Assembly (NCBI GenBank): GCA_016935955.1 | Contig: JAFGPY010000268.1 | Coordinates: 1 to 32,433 of the forward strand | Direction of reading: 5' to 3' | Source: Planctomycetota bacterium | Lineage (GTDB): Bacteria; Planctomycetota; Phycisphaerae; FEN-1346; JAACEH01 | Length of the DNA: 32,433 nt | Shown: piece by piece, positions 19,743 to 27,486 of the stretch | How positions within the stretch are numbered: position 1 is the first letter of the stretch | Layout of the letters: the number at the start of each line of letters is the position of its first letter | Notes under the pieces: generated by a model | The model's input: only the letters and a program-made list of their open reading frames with translations | What the model was told of the DNA's origin: nothing | Database searches by the model: none | Translations under genes and position numbers: made by a program

Positions 19743-19885
19743 ACGCTTCTGCTCGCAGAAGCGTGGCACCCTGCCCCCTTTCGGGACGAGACCCGCCGTG
19801 GCACACTGCGTGAAGGCAGGATCATGGCCACGCGAGCGTGGCCATGCCACCCCCCGAAATTCAGCGGGCACGGCAGGCCGTGCCC
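19743..19885. repeat. Cluster of three short dispersed hairpins
   Basis: ACGCTTCTGC/GCAGAAGCGT (19743-19764) ends in GGCACCC. CATGGCCACGC/GCGTGGCCATG (19823-19846) ends in CCACCC. GGGCACGGC/GCCGTGCCC (19866-19885) is identical to the hairpin at 14198-14217. Between the first two lies GACCCGCCGTGGCACAC (19790-19806), which also spans the right end of foldback element B (14119-14135). The cluster fills the gap between the convergent genes ending at 19719 and 19960. Confidence 0.75.
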
Positions 19886-19959
19886 CTACGGCGCTCTCCG
19901 GCGCACGTCCTATCCCGACACCCCGGCCGCACGTCCTACGTCACCGACGGACTCCACAC

Positions 19960-21000
19960 TCAGAGACGGTCGAGCTGGGCCAGGGCGCGCGGCCAGGCGA
20001 GGTCGGCGTAGAAGCGGTGCCCCTCAGGCCCGACGACCAGGCGGCAACGGTCGGCGGCTCCGGCGGCGGCATAGATGCGCTTCAGGTCCTTGAACGCCTT
20101 GCGCACACCGGCGATCGGGAAGATCGGATCCTCGCGGCCGGCCACGACCACCACCGGCCGCGGGGCGAAGAGCCCGAGCACGTCGGCCATCTCGGCGTAT
20201 TGCAGCAGCCCCGGAATGTAATTGTCCATGCAATGGTAGATGGACATGATGCTGTCGCGGAAGGTGCAGAAGTAGCACGACGGCATGGCGATCCTGAGCC
20301 GCGGCAGCAGCGCGGCCGCAAAGGTCGAGATCGTGCCGCCGCCGGAGTTGCCCATGACGCCGAGCCGCCGCATGTCCACGTCGCCGCGCGAGGCCAGGTA
20401 GTCGATGCCGCGATCGACGTCCCAGACGCGCTCGCCCATCAGCGTGCGGCCGAGCATCAGGGCGTGCATCGTGGCGTCGTGGCACGGGTGCGTGGCGATC
20501 TGCTTCTGGACCGTCTCGCGCCGCTCGCCGAAGGCTCGCTGCTCGATGCACAGGGCCGCAAGGCCGCGCTCCATGCAACCCAGCCCGAAGTCGCGATCGC
20601 CCTCGACCTTGATCGGCTTGGTGTTATCGTCGCGGTCGACGGCAATCGAGTTGTGCATGCCGGTCGAGTGGCCCTGCAGGCAGATGAAGAACCTGTACGG
20701 CGGCTTGACGCCCCTGGGCAGGCAGACAAAGGCCGGCACGTCGGCGTGCGGCTCGCTCGCGAAGACGATCTTCTCGATCGTGCCGAGCTTGTGCTCGCGG
20801 CGCCACAGGCTGCGCACGCGCAGCGGCACGCGGGCGTCGGGCATCACGCCGACCAGTTGCCGCAACTTCGCCCGCAGCCGTCGCTGCCAGGTCCGCACGT
20901 TGCCGCCGTCATAGGACAAGGCGGGTTTCAGGTCGCGCATGATCGCCCGATGGTAGAGCGACGGGGCGAACTGCGGCGCGCGTTTCTTCCCGGCAGCCAT
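19960..21000 (-). CDS. Acetyl-xylan-esterase-like alpha/beta-hydrolase (abhydrolase_7 type)
   Basis: A 346-residue hydrolase with no evident signal peptide. Probable triad: S219 in GNSGGGT, D291 in AGREDPIFP and H328 in PEGHRFY. The layout, with PYRFFICLQGHSTGMHNS before the core and MGERVWDVDRGIDYLASRGDVD just ahead of the nucleophile, matches dienelactone-hydrolase/acetyl-xylan-esterase-type enzymes found in polysaccharide-degrading bacteria. AGGAAGG lies eight bases before the ATG. It starts 29 bases after the lipoprotein gene at 21029-22219 and is probably co-transcribed with it, suggesting removal of acyl groups from the same glycan. The actual substrate is not known. Confidence 0.8.
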   Translation of the reverse strand: MAAGKKRAPQFAPSLYHRAIMRDLKPALSYDGGNVRTWQRRLRAKLRQLVGVMPDARVPLRVRSLWRREHKLGTIEKIVFASEPHADVPAFVCLPRGVKPPYRFFICLQGHSTGMHNSIAVDRDDNTKPIKVEGDRDFGLGCMERGLAALCIEQRAFGERRETVQKQIATHPCHDATMHALMLGRTLMGERVWDVDRGIDYLASRGDVDMRRLGVMGNSGGGTISTFAAALLPRLRIAMPSCYFCTFRDSIMSIYHCMDNYIPGLLQYAEMADVLGLFAPRPVVVVAGREDPIFPIAGVRKAFKDLKRIYAAAGAADRCRLVVGPEGHRFYADLAWPRALAQLDRL

Positions 21001-21028
21001 GGCCGCGACCTTCCTGGGCAGTGCCCCC

Positions 21029-22219
21029 CTACTTCTTCAGCGGAAACCGGTACAGGTGCACGTCGTAACCGCCGAACTGGTCGGCGAACAGGCCGTCGGC
21101 CATGTCGATCGAGCGGTTCTCGCCGATGACCTCGACGGCGCCGGACTGCGGCACGGCGGCATCGGACGGTCGGACGTGGAACGTCACCTTGGCCGCCTCG
21201 CCGTCGCGCATCGCGGCAGCGAAGACGTACACGTAGCCGCCGTGTCGCTTGACCGTGATGTCGACGGGAATCCCGGTGCGGTAGGCGGTGGCGGTCACGA
21301 GGTCGCCGGCGTCGGGCGAATTCAGAACGGCGGCAAGCTGCTGCATCTGGGCGTTGATCTGGCCCACGGCCTTGGCCATCTCGGGATAGGCCAACAGGCC
21401 GGCCTCGATGAACGTCGGGCGGAACTGGTGGACGAAGTAGCAGATGCCGGTCGAGCCATGGATCAGGCTGGCCCAGACCTGGTTGCGCATCGTGTGCGGC
21501 GTCGGGCCCTCTTTGCCCTCGGGCAAGGGAATGGTCTCGAAGATGTTCCAGACGATCGTCTTGCTGTTGGACCACTTGTATAACCGGTCCACCCCGAACG
21601 GGACCAGGTAGTTCTTGCCGTGCTCCTCCGCATAGCCGGTCCGCATCGGGTAGATATCGTAGGAGACAATGTCGCAACCCTCGATGAACTTCACGTAGAG
21701 AGCATGGTCGCGGACCCATTTGCCCTTGTAGGCGTCGTTGGCCACGCCCTGGCCGAGGTTCAGGTAGACGGGCCGCGTGGGGTCGCGCTGCCGCCACAGC
21801 TTGTAGTCGGCGATGATCTCCTCGGGGCTGGCCACGGGGATCCACTTGGTATCGTCCTCGTTGCGCTTCATGTTGTCGGGCTCGTCGCCGTGCATCCAGG
21901 CGATGATCGTCGGATCGTCACGATGCTTCAGGCCCACCTCGTTCTGCTCGCAGATGACCTTCATGCCGTGGCGGGTCAGTTCGGCCAGTTGCTCCTCGGT
22001 GGGCCCCTTCCACAGGCCGACGTAGACATTGATGCCAAGCTCCTGGTACTTCGGGGCATTGGCGGGCTCCTGGAGCCAGACCGCGATGGGGAAGAAGTCG
22101 GCATCGTCCGGCGGCCCATGTCGCCACTGGGCATACGGCCCCGCGGCCGGTCCAGCACATCCGCCCAGACACGCCGCCAGCAGCACGACACTCGTTACGA
22201 CGCAGACGCTCGTTCGCAT
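21029..22219 (-). CDS. Lipoprotein, TIM-barrel glycosidase-like
   Basis: A 396-residue lipoprotein: hydrophobic leader and lipobox LGGC (18-21) place it at a membrane surface. The body parallels the protein at 14301-15536: INVYVGLW (63-70), IIAWMHGDEPDN (105-116), YLNLGQGVAND, VSYDIYPMRTG, WASLIHGSTGICYFVHQF, and the C-terminal VEVIGENRSI...FGGYDVHLYRF. The DEP motif sits where glycosidases place a catalytic acid, but the exact family is unclear. GGGAG is six bases before the ATG. It lies upstream of the esterase gene in the same operon. Confidence 0.77.
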   Translation of the reverse strand: MRTSVCVVTSVVLLAACLGGCAGPAAGPYAQWRHGPPDDADFFPIAVWLQEPANAPKYQELGINVYVGLWKGPTEEQLAELTRHGMKVICEQNEVGLKHRDDPTIIAWMHGDEPDNMKRNEDDTKWIPVASPEEIIADYKLWRQRDPTRPVYLNLGQGVANDAYKGKWVRDHALYVKFIEGCDIVSYDIYPMRTGYAEEHGKNYLVPFGVDRLYKWSNSKTIVWNIFETIPLPEGKEGPTPHTMRNQVWASLIHGSTGICYFVHQFRPTFIEAGLLAYPEMAKAVGQINAQMQQLAAVLNSPDAGDLVTATAYRTGIPVDITVKRHGGYVYVFAAAMRDGEAAKVTFHVRPSDAAVPQSGAVEVIGENRSIDMADGLFADQFGGYDVHLYRFPLKK

Positions 22220-22369
22220 GGCTGTCTCCCTTTGTCAGACGTCCTGGATTGAACTCGGTAGCGTGACGTGTCGGCAGCCTCAGGCCGCCAGTGTGCACCG
22301 CCGCCTTGAAGAAATCAACACCGTTCGGACCGAACGTTGCCGCTCAAACACCGGTGCGCGCAAAAGGAT

Positions 22370-22397
22370 GGCCGAGCCACGCGTGGGTGGCTCGGCC
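22370..22397. repeat. Eleven-bp hairpin downstream of the FlgM-like gene
   Basis: Arms GGCCGAGCCAC (22370-22380) and GTGGCTCGGCC (22387-22397) with a six-base loop, 58 bases past the stop of the FlgM-like gene. No T-run follows on the minus strand. It resembles the dispersed hairpins in arm length but lacks the TGGCACCC flank. Confidence 0.55.
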
Positions 22398-22454
22398 AAA
22401 GTCCCATCAATACGACGTTCTCAGCACGAACTGCGGAGGCAGAATCTCGAGCGG

Positions 22455-22751
22455 CTACTCAGCCTGCGGAAAATCGAACACGTCGCCAATCAAGTTGTCC
22501 AGAGCGATGTCCATCCGCTCCGGCGTGTCCATCTCGCCGCGGGCGATCAAGTCTTTGGCCCGCGCCACTTTGTCGGCCCGAATCTCGGGCAGCCGCGACA
22601 TCGCATCACTGATGCGCGCCGCTTCGCTAATCTCTACGCTGTCGGCCTGTGCAGCCGGCTGCTTGGCCGCGGCCTTGCCTGTCGGCTTAGGCCCGTTGCC
22701 GGGATAAACGTTCTGCGGCCCCCCGACGCCATTGGTTCCACCAATCTTCAT
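22455..22751 (-). CDS. FlgM-like anti-sigma-28 factor
   Basis: A 98-residue protein. FlgM binds the flagellar sigma factor FliA and is exported through the finished hook, which frees FliA. The C-terminal part matches the family pattern: VEISEAARISDAM, then IRADKVARAKDLIARGEMDTPERMDIALDNLIGDV, where the conserved valine-led helix and the I/L-x-x-G turn are seen. The N-terminus (MKIGGTNGVGGPQNVYPG) is glycine-rich and disordered, as in the family. The ATG at 22751 is preceded by GAGAGG nine bases upstream. No flagellar gene lies in the window. Confidence 0.7.
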   Translation of the reverse strand: MKIGGTNGVGGPQNVYPGNGPKPTGKAAAKQPAAQADSVEISEAARISDAMSRLPEIRADKVARAKDLIARGEMDTPERMDIALDNLIGDVFDFPQAE

Positions 22752-23137
22752 CCAGATACACCTCTCATCGGCGACAGTCCAAGTGTGCGGCGTTCGTTCC
22801 CACGAACCACCGTGGCCCGCCTCGCGATCGGGCAGACCCGCTGCGCCCACTCACCACCGCGGCGGTCGTACATCGTGCGTCCGTGCCCGCCCACCGCTTA
22901 TCGCCCCGCCAGTCCTGAAAGGGGCGTTTTCTTCTTCCGTGATAAGATATCGGCGTTGCCCCGACAACCGATTAGATATTGCCTGACGCGGCAGCCGAGG
23001 CACAAAACAATGCACAACAAGCACTTACGCTTCCAGATTATCCAGCTTCACGCAGAAATACCGTCCTGCGGGAAGCCAATTATCAGTCCAAATAATGACC
23101 GAGTCGTCCCATCTTGGCTATCTTAACAATGCCCTGT
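22752..23137. other. 386-base intergenic region with a possible sigma28 promoter
   Basis: Between the FlgM-like gene and the rhamnosidase stop I see no convincing gene. The stretch from about 22930 to 23130 is visibly lower in GC than its surroundings. It contains one candidate promoter, listed separately. Confidence 0.5.
22947..22974 (-). promoter_or_regulatory. Possible sigma28-type promoter for the FlgM-like gene
   Basis: On the minus strand TAATCGGT (22974-22967), a 12-base spacer and GCCGATAT (22954-22947) resemble the enteric sigma28 pattern (TAAAGTTT, 11 bases, GCCGATAA). The -10 half matches in seven of eight positions; the -35 half is weak. It lies about 195 bases upstream of the ATG. 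Confidence 0.3.
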
Positions 23138-25504
23138 TTACAGCGTCAACTTCCCGCCGATATCCCGGTCGCCGAAGGTCGTCTCGGTCCGGGCCGGAAG
23201 AACCTGCACGGTGCCGTCGGGCAGTTCAATGCGAGCCGGCATGGCATCGGGCAGCCGCACCTTGATCGCGAAGCGGTCGCCGTCGCGCCGCCAAGCCACG
23301 TCGACGTCGCCGCGGCAGGTCGGCACGCGGCCGCTGGCCTGGGTCAGTTTGCCGAACGGCTTCGGGGCGATGAGCACCGACTTGTAGCCGGGCTCGGCCG
23401 GACGCACGCCGAGCAGCACGCGCTGGAACTCGAACATCGGCCAGGCCGACCAGGCGTGACAGTCGCTGCGCGTCGGCTCGGGCCTTTCGGGGAAGGTCGA
23501 GAAGCCGTAGTTGATCATCTTGCGCCAGCGGCCGACGATCTCGTCGAGACGGTCGTAGGCTCCGACCTTCAGCAGGGCCTGGAACAGGTAGTAGTCGTGA
23601 ATGTACGTCGTCTGCGTCAGCTTCGGATCGTCGAGCAGCCGCTTCATGATGCGTTCGGTCTGCGCGGGCGTCGCGGTGTCGGTGAGGATGGCCCAGAGGT
23701 TGGCATGCTGGCTGAGGTTCGAGCTGCCGGGGCCGTCGACGAAGAGGCCTTCGCTGTCGTTCCAGGTGGCGCGGCGGACGGCGTGGCGCATGGCCTCGGC
23801 GCGTCGCTCGTAGACGCCGGCATGATGGTGGTCACGGGCCACGTGATAGAGCCGCGCGGCGCTTTCCAGAGCGGCGATGCACATCAGGTTTACGACGGTG
23901 CACGGTCCGGTGCGGGCCTCAGGCGGCACGCCTTCGGGGAACTGCGGCCGGCACCAGTCGACGAAGACCCACCACGGAATGAAGCCGACGAGGCCGTCGT
24001 CGTTCATGTGCCGCTCGAACCAGTGCATCACCGGGCCGATGCCCGGCGCGACGCGCATCAGGAACGACACGTCGCCGAAGTGGCGGTAGTGGTCCTCGAC
24101 CATCAGCACATAGAGCAGGCTGAAGGTCGGGATGATCTGGTGGTAGTTCGAAGGGTAGCGGCTCTGAGTGATGCCGTCGGACATCCGCGAACGGTCGAAG
24201 GCCAGCAGGGCGCTGCGGCCGAGGGTGTCGTCGCCGGCCACCAGGTAGCTGATCAGGGCCTGCAGCCGCGTGTCGCTGACATACTGCAATTGCTCGTACG
24301 AGGGGCAGTCCTCGTAGTGCTCGTGGGCGCAGCACAGGGCCGTGTGCCAGCAGACGTCCCAGATTTCCTTCAGGTCCGGATCGTCGGAGTCGAACCGTCC
24401 GCGCTGCTCGAACGGATAGCACCAGAAGTCGAACTTCAGGCCGCGAAGGGTCAGCGGCTCGTCGGCCGTGGTGATGCGGATGCGGATGAACCGCGCCGAC
24501 CGGAACCAGAACGGTTGCCAGGCCTCGTCCCGGCCGCCGCCCGGCAACACCACGTCGCACGGATTGTCCAAGTCGACCTGGCCCCAGGCGAGGTCGTCGC
24601 GGCGACCTTTCTTGCCGTCGCGCGTCAGGGCCTCGGCATAGGTCAACGTGATCTGCGCTCCCGCGCCTCCCGCGGTCGTCAGCGTCGGATAGCCGGTAAA
24701 AAGTTGGCCGGTGTAGACCGTGAAGTCGGCGGCGCTGTTTGCCGCAAGGGTGACCTCGTGGCCGCGCGATCCGCGGAGGAGCTTTCGCACGTCGTCGGCC
24801 AGCGGTCCGTCGAGGACGTCCTCGGCCTGGAAAGGTCGCTCGGCGAGCATTTCGATCTCGCGCGGCGTCAGTCGCCACTCGAACCGCGGGTGGCCTCCCT
24901 GGTGGCGGCCGCTGGCCCGGGCGATCGGGTGGGCGGGCTCCCAGACGCTGTCGTCGTAGTCGACCTGCTGCCAGCCCCACGGATAGTGTCGTCCGTCGAA
25001 CTGCTCCTGCGGGTTGACGGCGTAGAAGACCCTCTTGCAATACTGGTCGTAGTGGACCGGCGAGTAGGCCCGGTCCGTCGCCACGCGCCACTGGTCGTCG
25101 GTGTTCAGCGACTGGCGCCGCGGGCCGTCCTGAAGTTCGCCCTGGAGCACGAAGGCCCCGTGACGCCCGTGGATTTCGCTGATCGGCCCGTAGACGCCGT
25201 AGGCCATGACGTGAACGGCCAGCACGTTGGTCCCCGCGACGAGTCGGTCCGACAGGTCGTAGGTCTCAAACGGATAGTACTCGAAGTCGCCCTTGGCCGG
25301 TCCGCGGCCGACGAGCTGGCCGTTGACGAAGAAACGGTAGCGGCTGTCGGCCGAGACGTGGACCACGAGCCGCGCGGTCGACGGATCGCTCACGTCGAAC
25401 GTGCGGCGGAAGTATCGCACCGAGTAGGCAGGGTCGCCGAAGTCGCGGCTCCAGATCCACGACGCGTCCCAGACCATGTGGTGAAGTTCATCCAGATTCT
25501 GCAC
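23138..25504 (-). CDS. Alpha-L-rhamnosidase, GH78-like
   Basis: A 788-residue enzyme of the size usual for GH78. The N-terminal beta-sandwich is marked by YRFFVNGQLVGRGPA and YDLSDRLVAGTNVLAVHVMAYG. The (alpha/alpha)6 catalytic domain starts near FDSDDPDLKEIWDVCW and has CPSYEQLQYVSDTRLQ, the equivalent of the acidic catalytic stretch of rhamnosidases. A C-terminal beta-sandwich (VLIAPKPFGKL...) follows. There is no signal peptide. GTG at 25504 has AGGAG seven bases upstream; the in-frame ATG at 25477 is the alternative, giving 779 residues. It removes terminal L-rhamnose from plant or bacterial polysaccharides or glycosides; the exact glycan is unknown. No co-transcribed transporter is visible. 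Confidence 0.87.
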   Translation of the reverse strand: MQNLDELHHMVWDASWIWSRDFGDPAYSVRYFRRTFDVSDPSTARLVVHVSADSRYRFFVNGQLVGRGPAKGDFEYYPFETYDLSDRLVAGTNVLAVHVMAYGVYGPISEIHGRHGAFVLQGELQDGPRRQSLNTDDQWRVATDRAYSPVHYDQYCKRVFYAVNPQEQFDGRHYPWGWQQVDYDDSVWEPAHPIARASGRHQGGHPRFEWRLTPREIEMLAERPFQAEDVLDGPLADDVRKLLRGSRGHEVTLAANSAADFTVYTGQLFTGYPTLTTAGGAGAQITLTYAEALTRDGKKGRRDDLAWGQVDLDNPCDVVLPGGGRDEAWQPFWFRSARFIRIRITTADEPLTLRGLKFDFWCYPFEQRGRFDSDDPDLKEIWDVCWHTALCCAHEHYEDCPSYEQLQYVSDTRLQALISYLVAGDDTLGRSALLAFDRSRMSDGITQSRYPSNYHQIIPTFSLLYVLMVEDHYRHFGDVSFLMRVAPGIGPVMHWFERHMNDDGLVGFIPWWVFVDWCRPQFPEGVPPEARTGPCTVVNLMCIAALESAARLYHVARDHHHAGVYERRAEAMRHAVRRATWNDSEGLFVDGPGSSNLSQHANLWAILTDTATPAQTERIMKRLLDDPKLTQTTYIHDYYLFQALLKVGAYDRLDEIVGRWRKMINYGFSTFPERPEPTRSDCHAWSAWPMFEFQRVLLGVRPAEPGYKSVLIAPKPFGKLTQASGRVPTCRGDVDVAWRRDGDRFAIKVRLPDAMPARIELPDGTVQVLPARTETTFGDRDIGGKLTL

Positions 25505-25733
25505 AGAGCGTCTCCTATGGGCAGAGGCGGCTGCGACGGTCCACACGCGGAGGTCATCGCAGGACGCAGCGGCGGCAAAGGGCGTAAGTCTAGCCTCGTT
25601 GGCGCAATCGGTCAATCATGAACGTGCCGGCGAAAAGCCGCAGTGCGCAAAGGGTACGCAGCAGGCCATGGGAAGGTGGGATAGTGCGCTGAAACCGACC
25701 GCAGGTGCGGCGCCGGGCGAGGAAGAAGCCGCC

Positions 25734-26555
25734 CTACTCCTTCTTGGCTTCCTTTTCCTTGAAGTAGCTCAGGGCCGCAGAGTTCTCCTTGTCGATGCCC
25801 AGGATCTGCTTGTAGCAAAGGTCCATCTTCTGGGTTTCGCTGACGCGCTCGTAGATCGTGGCCTGCTTGAGCAGCGCGGAGATGGTCTTGTCCTTGAGAC
25901 TGGCCAACAGGGCGTCGCCCCGGACCTTCAGCGACTCGTTGGGGGCCTCTATTTTCACGACCTTGTCACAGCGGCCCAGGGCCTTGCCGTAAGCCGTGAC
26001 GAGTTTCTGCTGGGCCGTGGCCAGGTGCAGCGTCAGGTCGCGGTACGCCTTGGCGGTCGCGCTGGGGTGGCCTTCCTTGATCTCCTCGCGGAGTTCGGCC
26101 GTATCGGCGCGGCGCTTGGCCCCGTCGGTCATACCGGCGACTTTCTCGTTAACCTTGGTCTCGACCGTGGCGACCTGCTCCTCAATCCTCTCGGCCTCGG
26201 CGACCAGTCGGTCCACCTCCGTCAGCTTGCGCTCGTAGTCGACCACGGCCTGGTCCGTCTCAGGAGCCGCTTCCTCCGACTTCTCCTCGGTGGACGCCTC
26301 CTGAGTCTCGGACGAGGCCTCGTCCGACGGTTTGCCGCCATGGTCCTTCGGGCGGCGCTTGGGAGCGGTTCCCGACAACATCGGCGACGCCGCGCCGCCG
26401 GAATCATCCGTGGCGGCTGGCTGCACGGTGGTGTCTTGCCCGGCGTCCTGGTCGGTCGCGGACTCGTCCTCGGCTGCACGGACAACGGGCGCCCAGCCGC
26501 TCGTTCCAAGAGCCAGCAGGCCGACCACGGTAACGACAACGATCCATCGTGTCAC
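25734..26555 (-). CDS. Exported helical/coiled-coil protein of unknown function
   Basis: A 273-residue protein with a signal peptide (TRWIVVVTVVGLLALGTSGWAPVVRAAED). A long acidic, low-complexity stretch (about 30-110; TDQDAGQDTT, SSETQEASTEEKSEEAAPE) is followed by a helical region rich in Glu/Lys with likely coiled coil (DYERKLTEVDRLVAEAERIEEQVATVETKVNEKV) and a C-terminal TPR-like pair (AKAYRDLTLHL, MDLCYKQILGIDKENSAALSYFKEKEAKKE). I do not recognise the family. GTG at 26555 has GGGAGG five bases upstream, whereas the upstream in-frame ATG at 26585 has no ribosome site. Confidence 0.68.
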   Translation of the reverse strand: MTRWIVVVTVVGLLALGTSGWAPVVRAAEDESATDQDAGQDTTVQPAATDDSGGAASPMLSGTAPKRRPKDHGGKPSDEASSETQEASTEEKSEEAAPETDQAVVDYERKLTEVDRLVAEAERIEEQVATVETKVNEKVAGMTDGAKRRADTAELREEIKEGHPSATAKAYRDLTLHLATAQQKLVTAYGKALGRCDKVVKIEAPNESLKVRGDALLASLKDKTISALLKQATIYERVSETQKMDLCYKQILGIDKENSAALSYFKEKEAKKE

Positions 26556-26733
26556 GACCGCCTCCCCGGGACGCAGACGTCCCATAAAGAACCGTTGTGG
26601 ATTATAAGTCCTTTGAGGAACGCAAGCCAACCCAAATCCCCCCATCCCAGTCCACATCCCAACTCTCATCCCAGTTCCCGTCCCGGCCACCTCCAGTCCT
26701 CCCGAATCCGGCCCGCGTTGCCGGGCGCGCAGC

Positions 26734-26780
26734 AAAACGTCCGCTGCCGCATTGCCGGTAAGGCAAAGAGCCGCGGACGT
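26734..26780 (-). terminator. Rho-independent-type terminator after rplU
   Basis: On the minus strand ACGTCCGC (26780-26773) pairs with GCGGACGT (26744-26737), with an inner TGCC/GGCA pairing in the loop, and is followed by TTT. It begins 30 bases past the rplU stop. Confidence 0.6.
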
Positions 26781-26809
26781 GGGTTGTTCGCTACAAGCTG
26801 CGGGACCGG

Positions 26810-27124
26810 TCAGGCCTTGATCTCGGCGATCCGCACGCTCAGGTATTTCTGGCGGTGGCCGACGTGGCGGCGCGAGGAGCGTTTGCGGGGCTTGAACTTG
26901 TAGATCTCCAGCTTCGGTCCCTTGGTCTCGGCCAGGACCTCGCCGGTCACGGTGGCGCCTTCGACCAGGGGCTTGCCGATCTTGGTCTCCTGCCCGTCGC
27001 TGACGAGCATGACGCGATCGAAGGTGATCGTCGAACCGGGCTCGGCGGCACGCAGATCGACCTCGATCTCGTCGCCTTCCTGGACGCGGAACTGCTGACC
27101 GGAATCGTCAATAATAGCGTACAT
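26810..27124 (-). CDS. rplU: Large-subunit ribosomal protein bL21
   Basis: A 104-residue protein of standard L21 length and sequence: MYAIIDDSGQQFRVQEGDEIEV at the start, VGKPLVEGATVTGEV-like core (KIGKPLVEGATVTGEVL) and the signature KFKPRKRSSRRHVGHRQKYLSVRI. It binds 23S rRNA in the large subunit. AGGAGAGG precedes the ATG. In most bacteria rpmA (bL27) follows immediately; here a terminator follows and no rpmA is found downstream. A strong promoter lies at 27207-27234. Confidence 0.96.
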   Translation of the reverse strand: MYAIIDDSGQQFRVQEGDEIEVDLRAAEPGSTITFDRVMLVSDGQETKIGKPLVEGATVTGEVLAETKGPKLEIYKFKPRKRSSRRHVGHRQKYLSVRIAEIKA

Positions 27125-27206
27125 CCGACCTCTCCTGCTGAGTGTGCTTGAATTCGGAACCTCCGCGACGGCACGACGGCCGCCGCCAGGGGCCAAAAGA
27201 ACGGTT

Positions 27207-27234
27207 ATTATAGCCAAGCCGCCCGGATGAGCAA
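27207..27234 (-). promoter_or_regulatory. Strong sigma70-type promoter for rplU
   Basis: On the minus strand TTGCTC (27234-27229), a 16-base spacer and a consensus TATAAT (27212-27207), about 80 bases upstream of the rplU ATG. The rest of the 362-base gap 27125-27486 holds two hairpins, GGCCTC/GAGGCC (27247-27263) and the one listed at 27421, and no gene. Confidence 0.65.
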
Positions 27235-27420
27235 GCGAAATTGCCCGGCCTCGCAAAGAGGCCCTGCCCCCGCGGGGAGGCCGCCGGGCCGGGGGGAACG
27301 AATTGCTAAAGGGCCCCGCCCCGGCTGTCCGATGCCCATAGCGGATCGCTGGGCCGGCGGCAGTTGCTGTGCGCGCCGGGTCAACAAGCCCCCACAACAC
27401 AGAAGGGGCGTAGAACAGTC

Positions 27421-27452
27421 GGCCATGGCGGCCACCGATGGTCACCATGGCC
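27421..27452. repeat. Inverted repeat upstream of the DUF362 gene
   Basis: GGCCATGG (27421-27428) and CCATGGCC (27445-27452) enclose a small ACC-GAT-GGT hairpin, 35 bases upstream of the ATG at 27487. It could be an operator or a leader hairpin. The CATGG core resembles the dispersed hairpins, but the TGGCACCC tail is absent. Confidence 0.45.
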
Positions 27453-27486
27453 CCCTCACTGACGGCGCTGCCGGGAAAGTCTCCCC

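Noticed and set aside
25505..25615. N-terminal extension of the rhamnosidase to an ATG at 25615
   Set aside because: The extra residues are unlike the family start, while the GTG at 25504 has a well-placed AGGAG.
26556..26809. Hidden rpmA downstream of rplU
   Set aside because: No frame in the gap encodes L27-like sequence, and a terminator occupies part of it.
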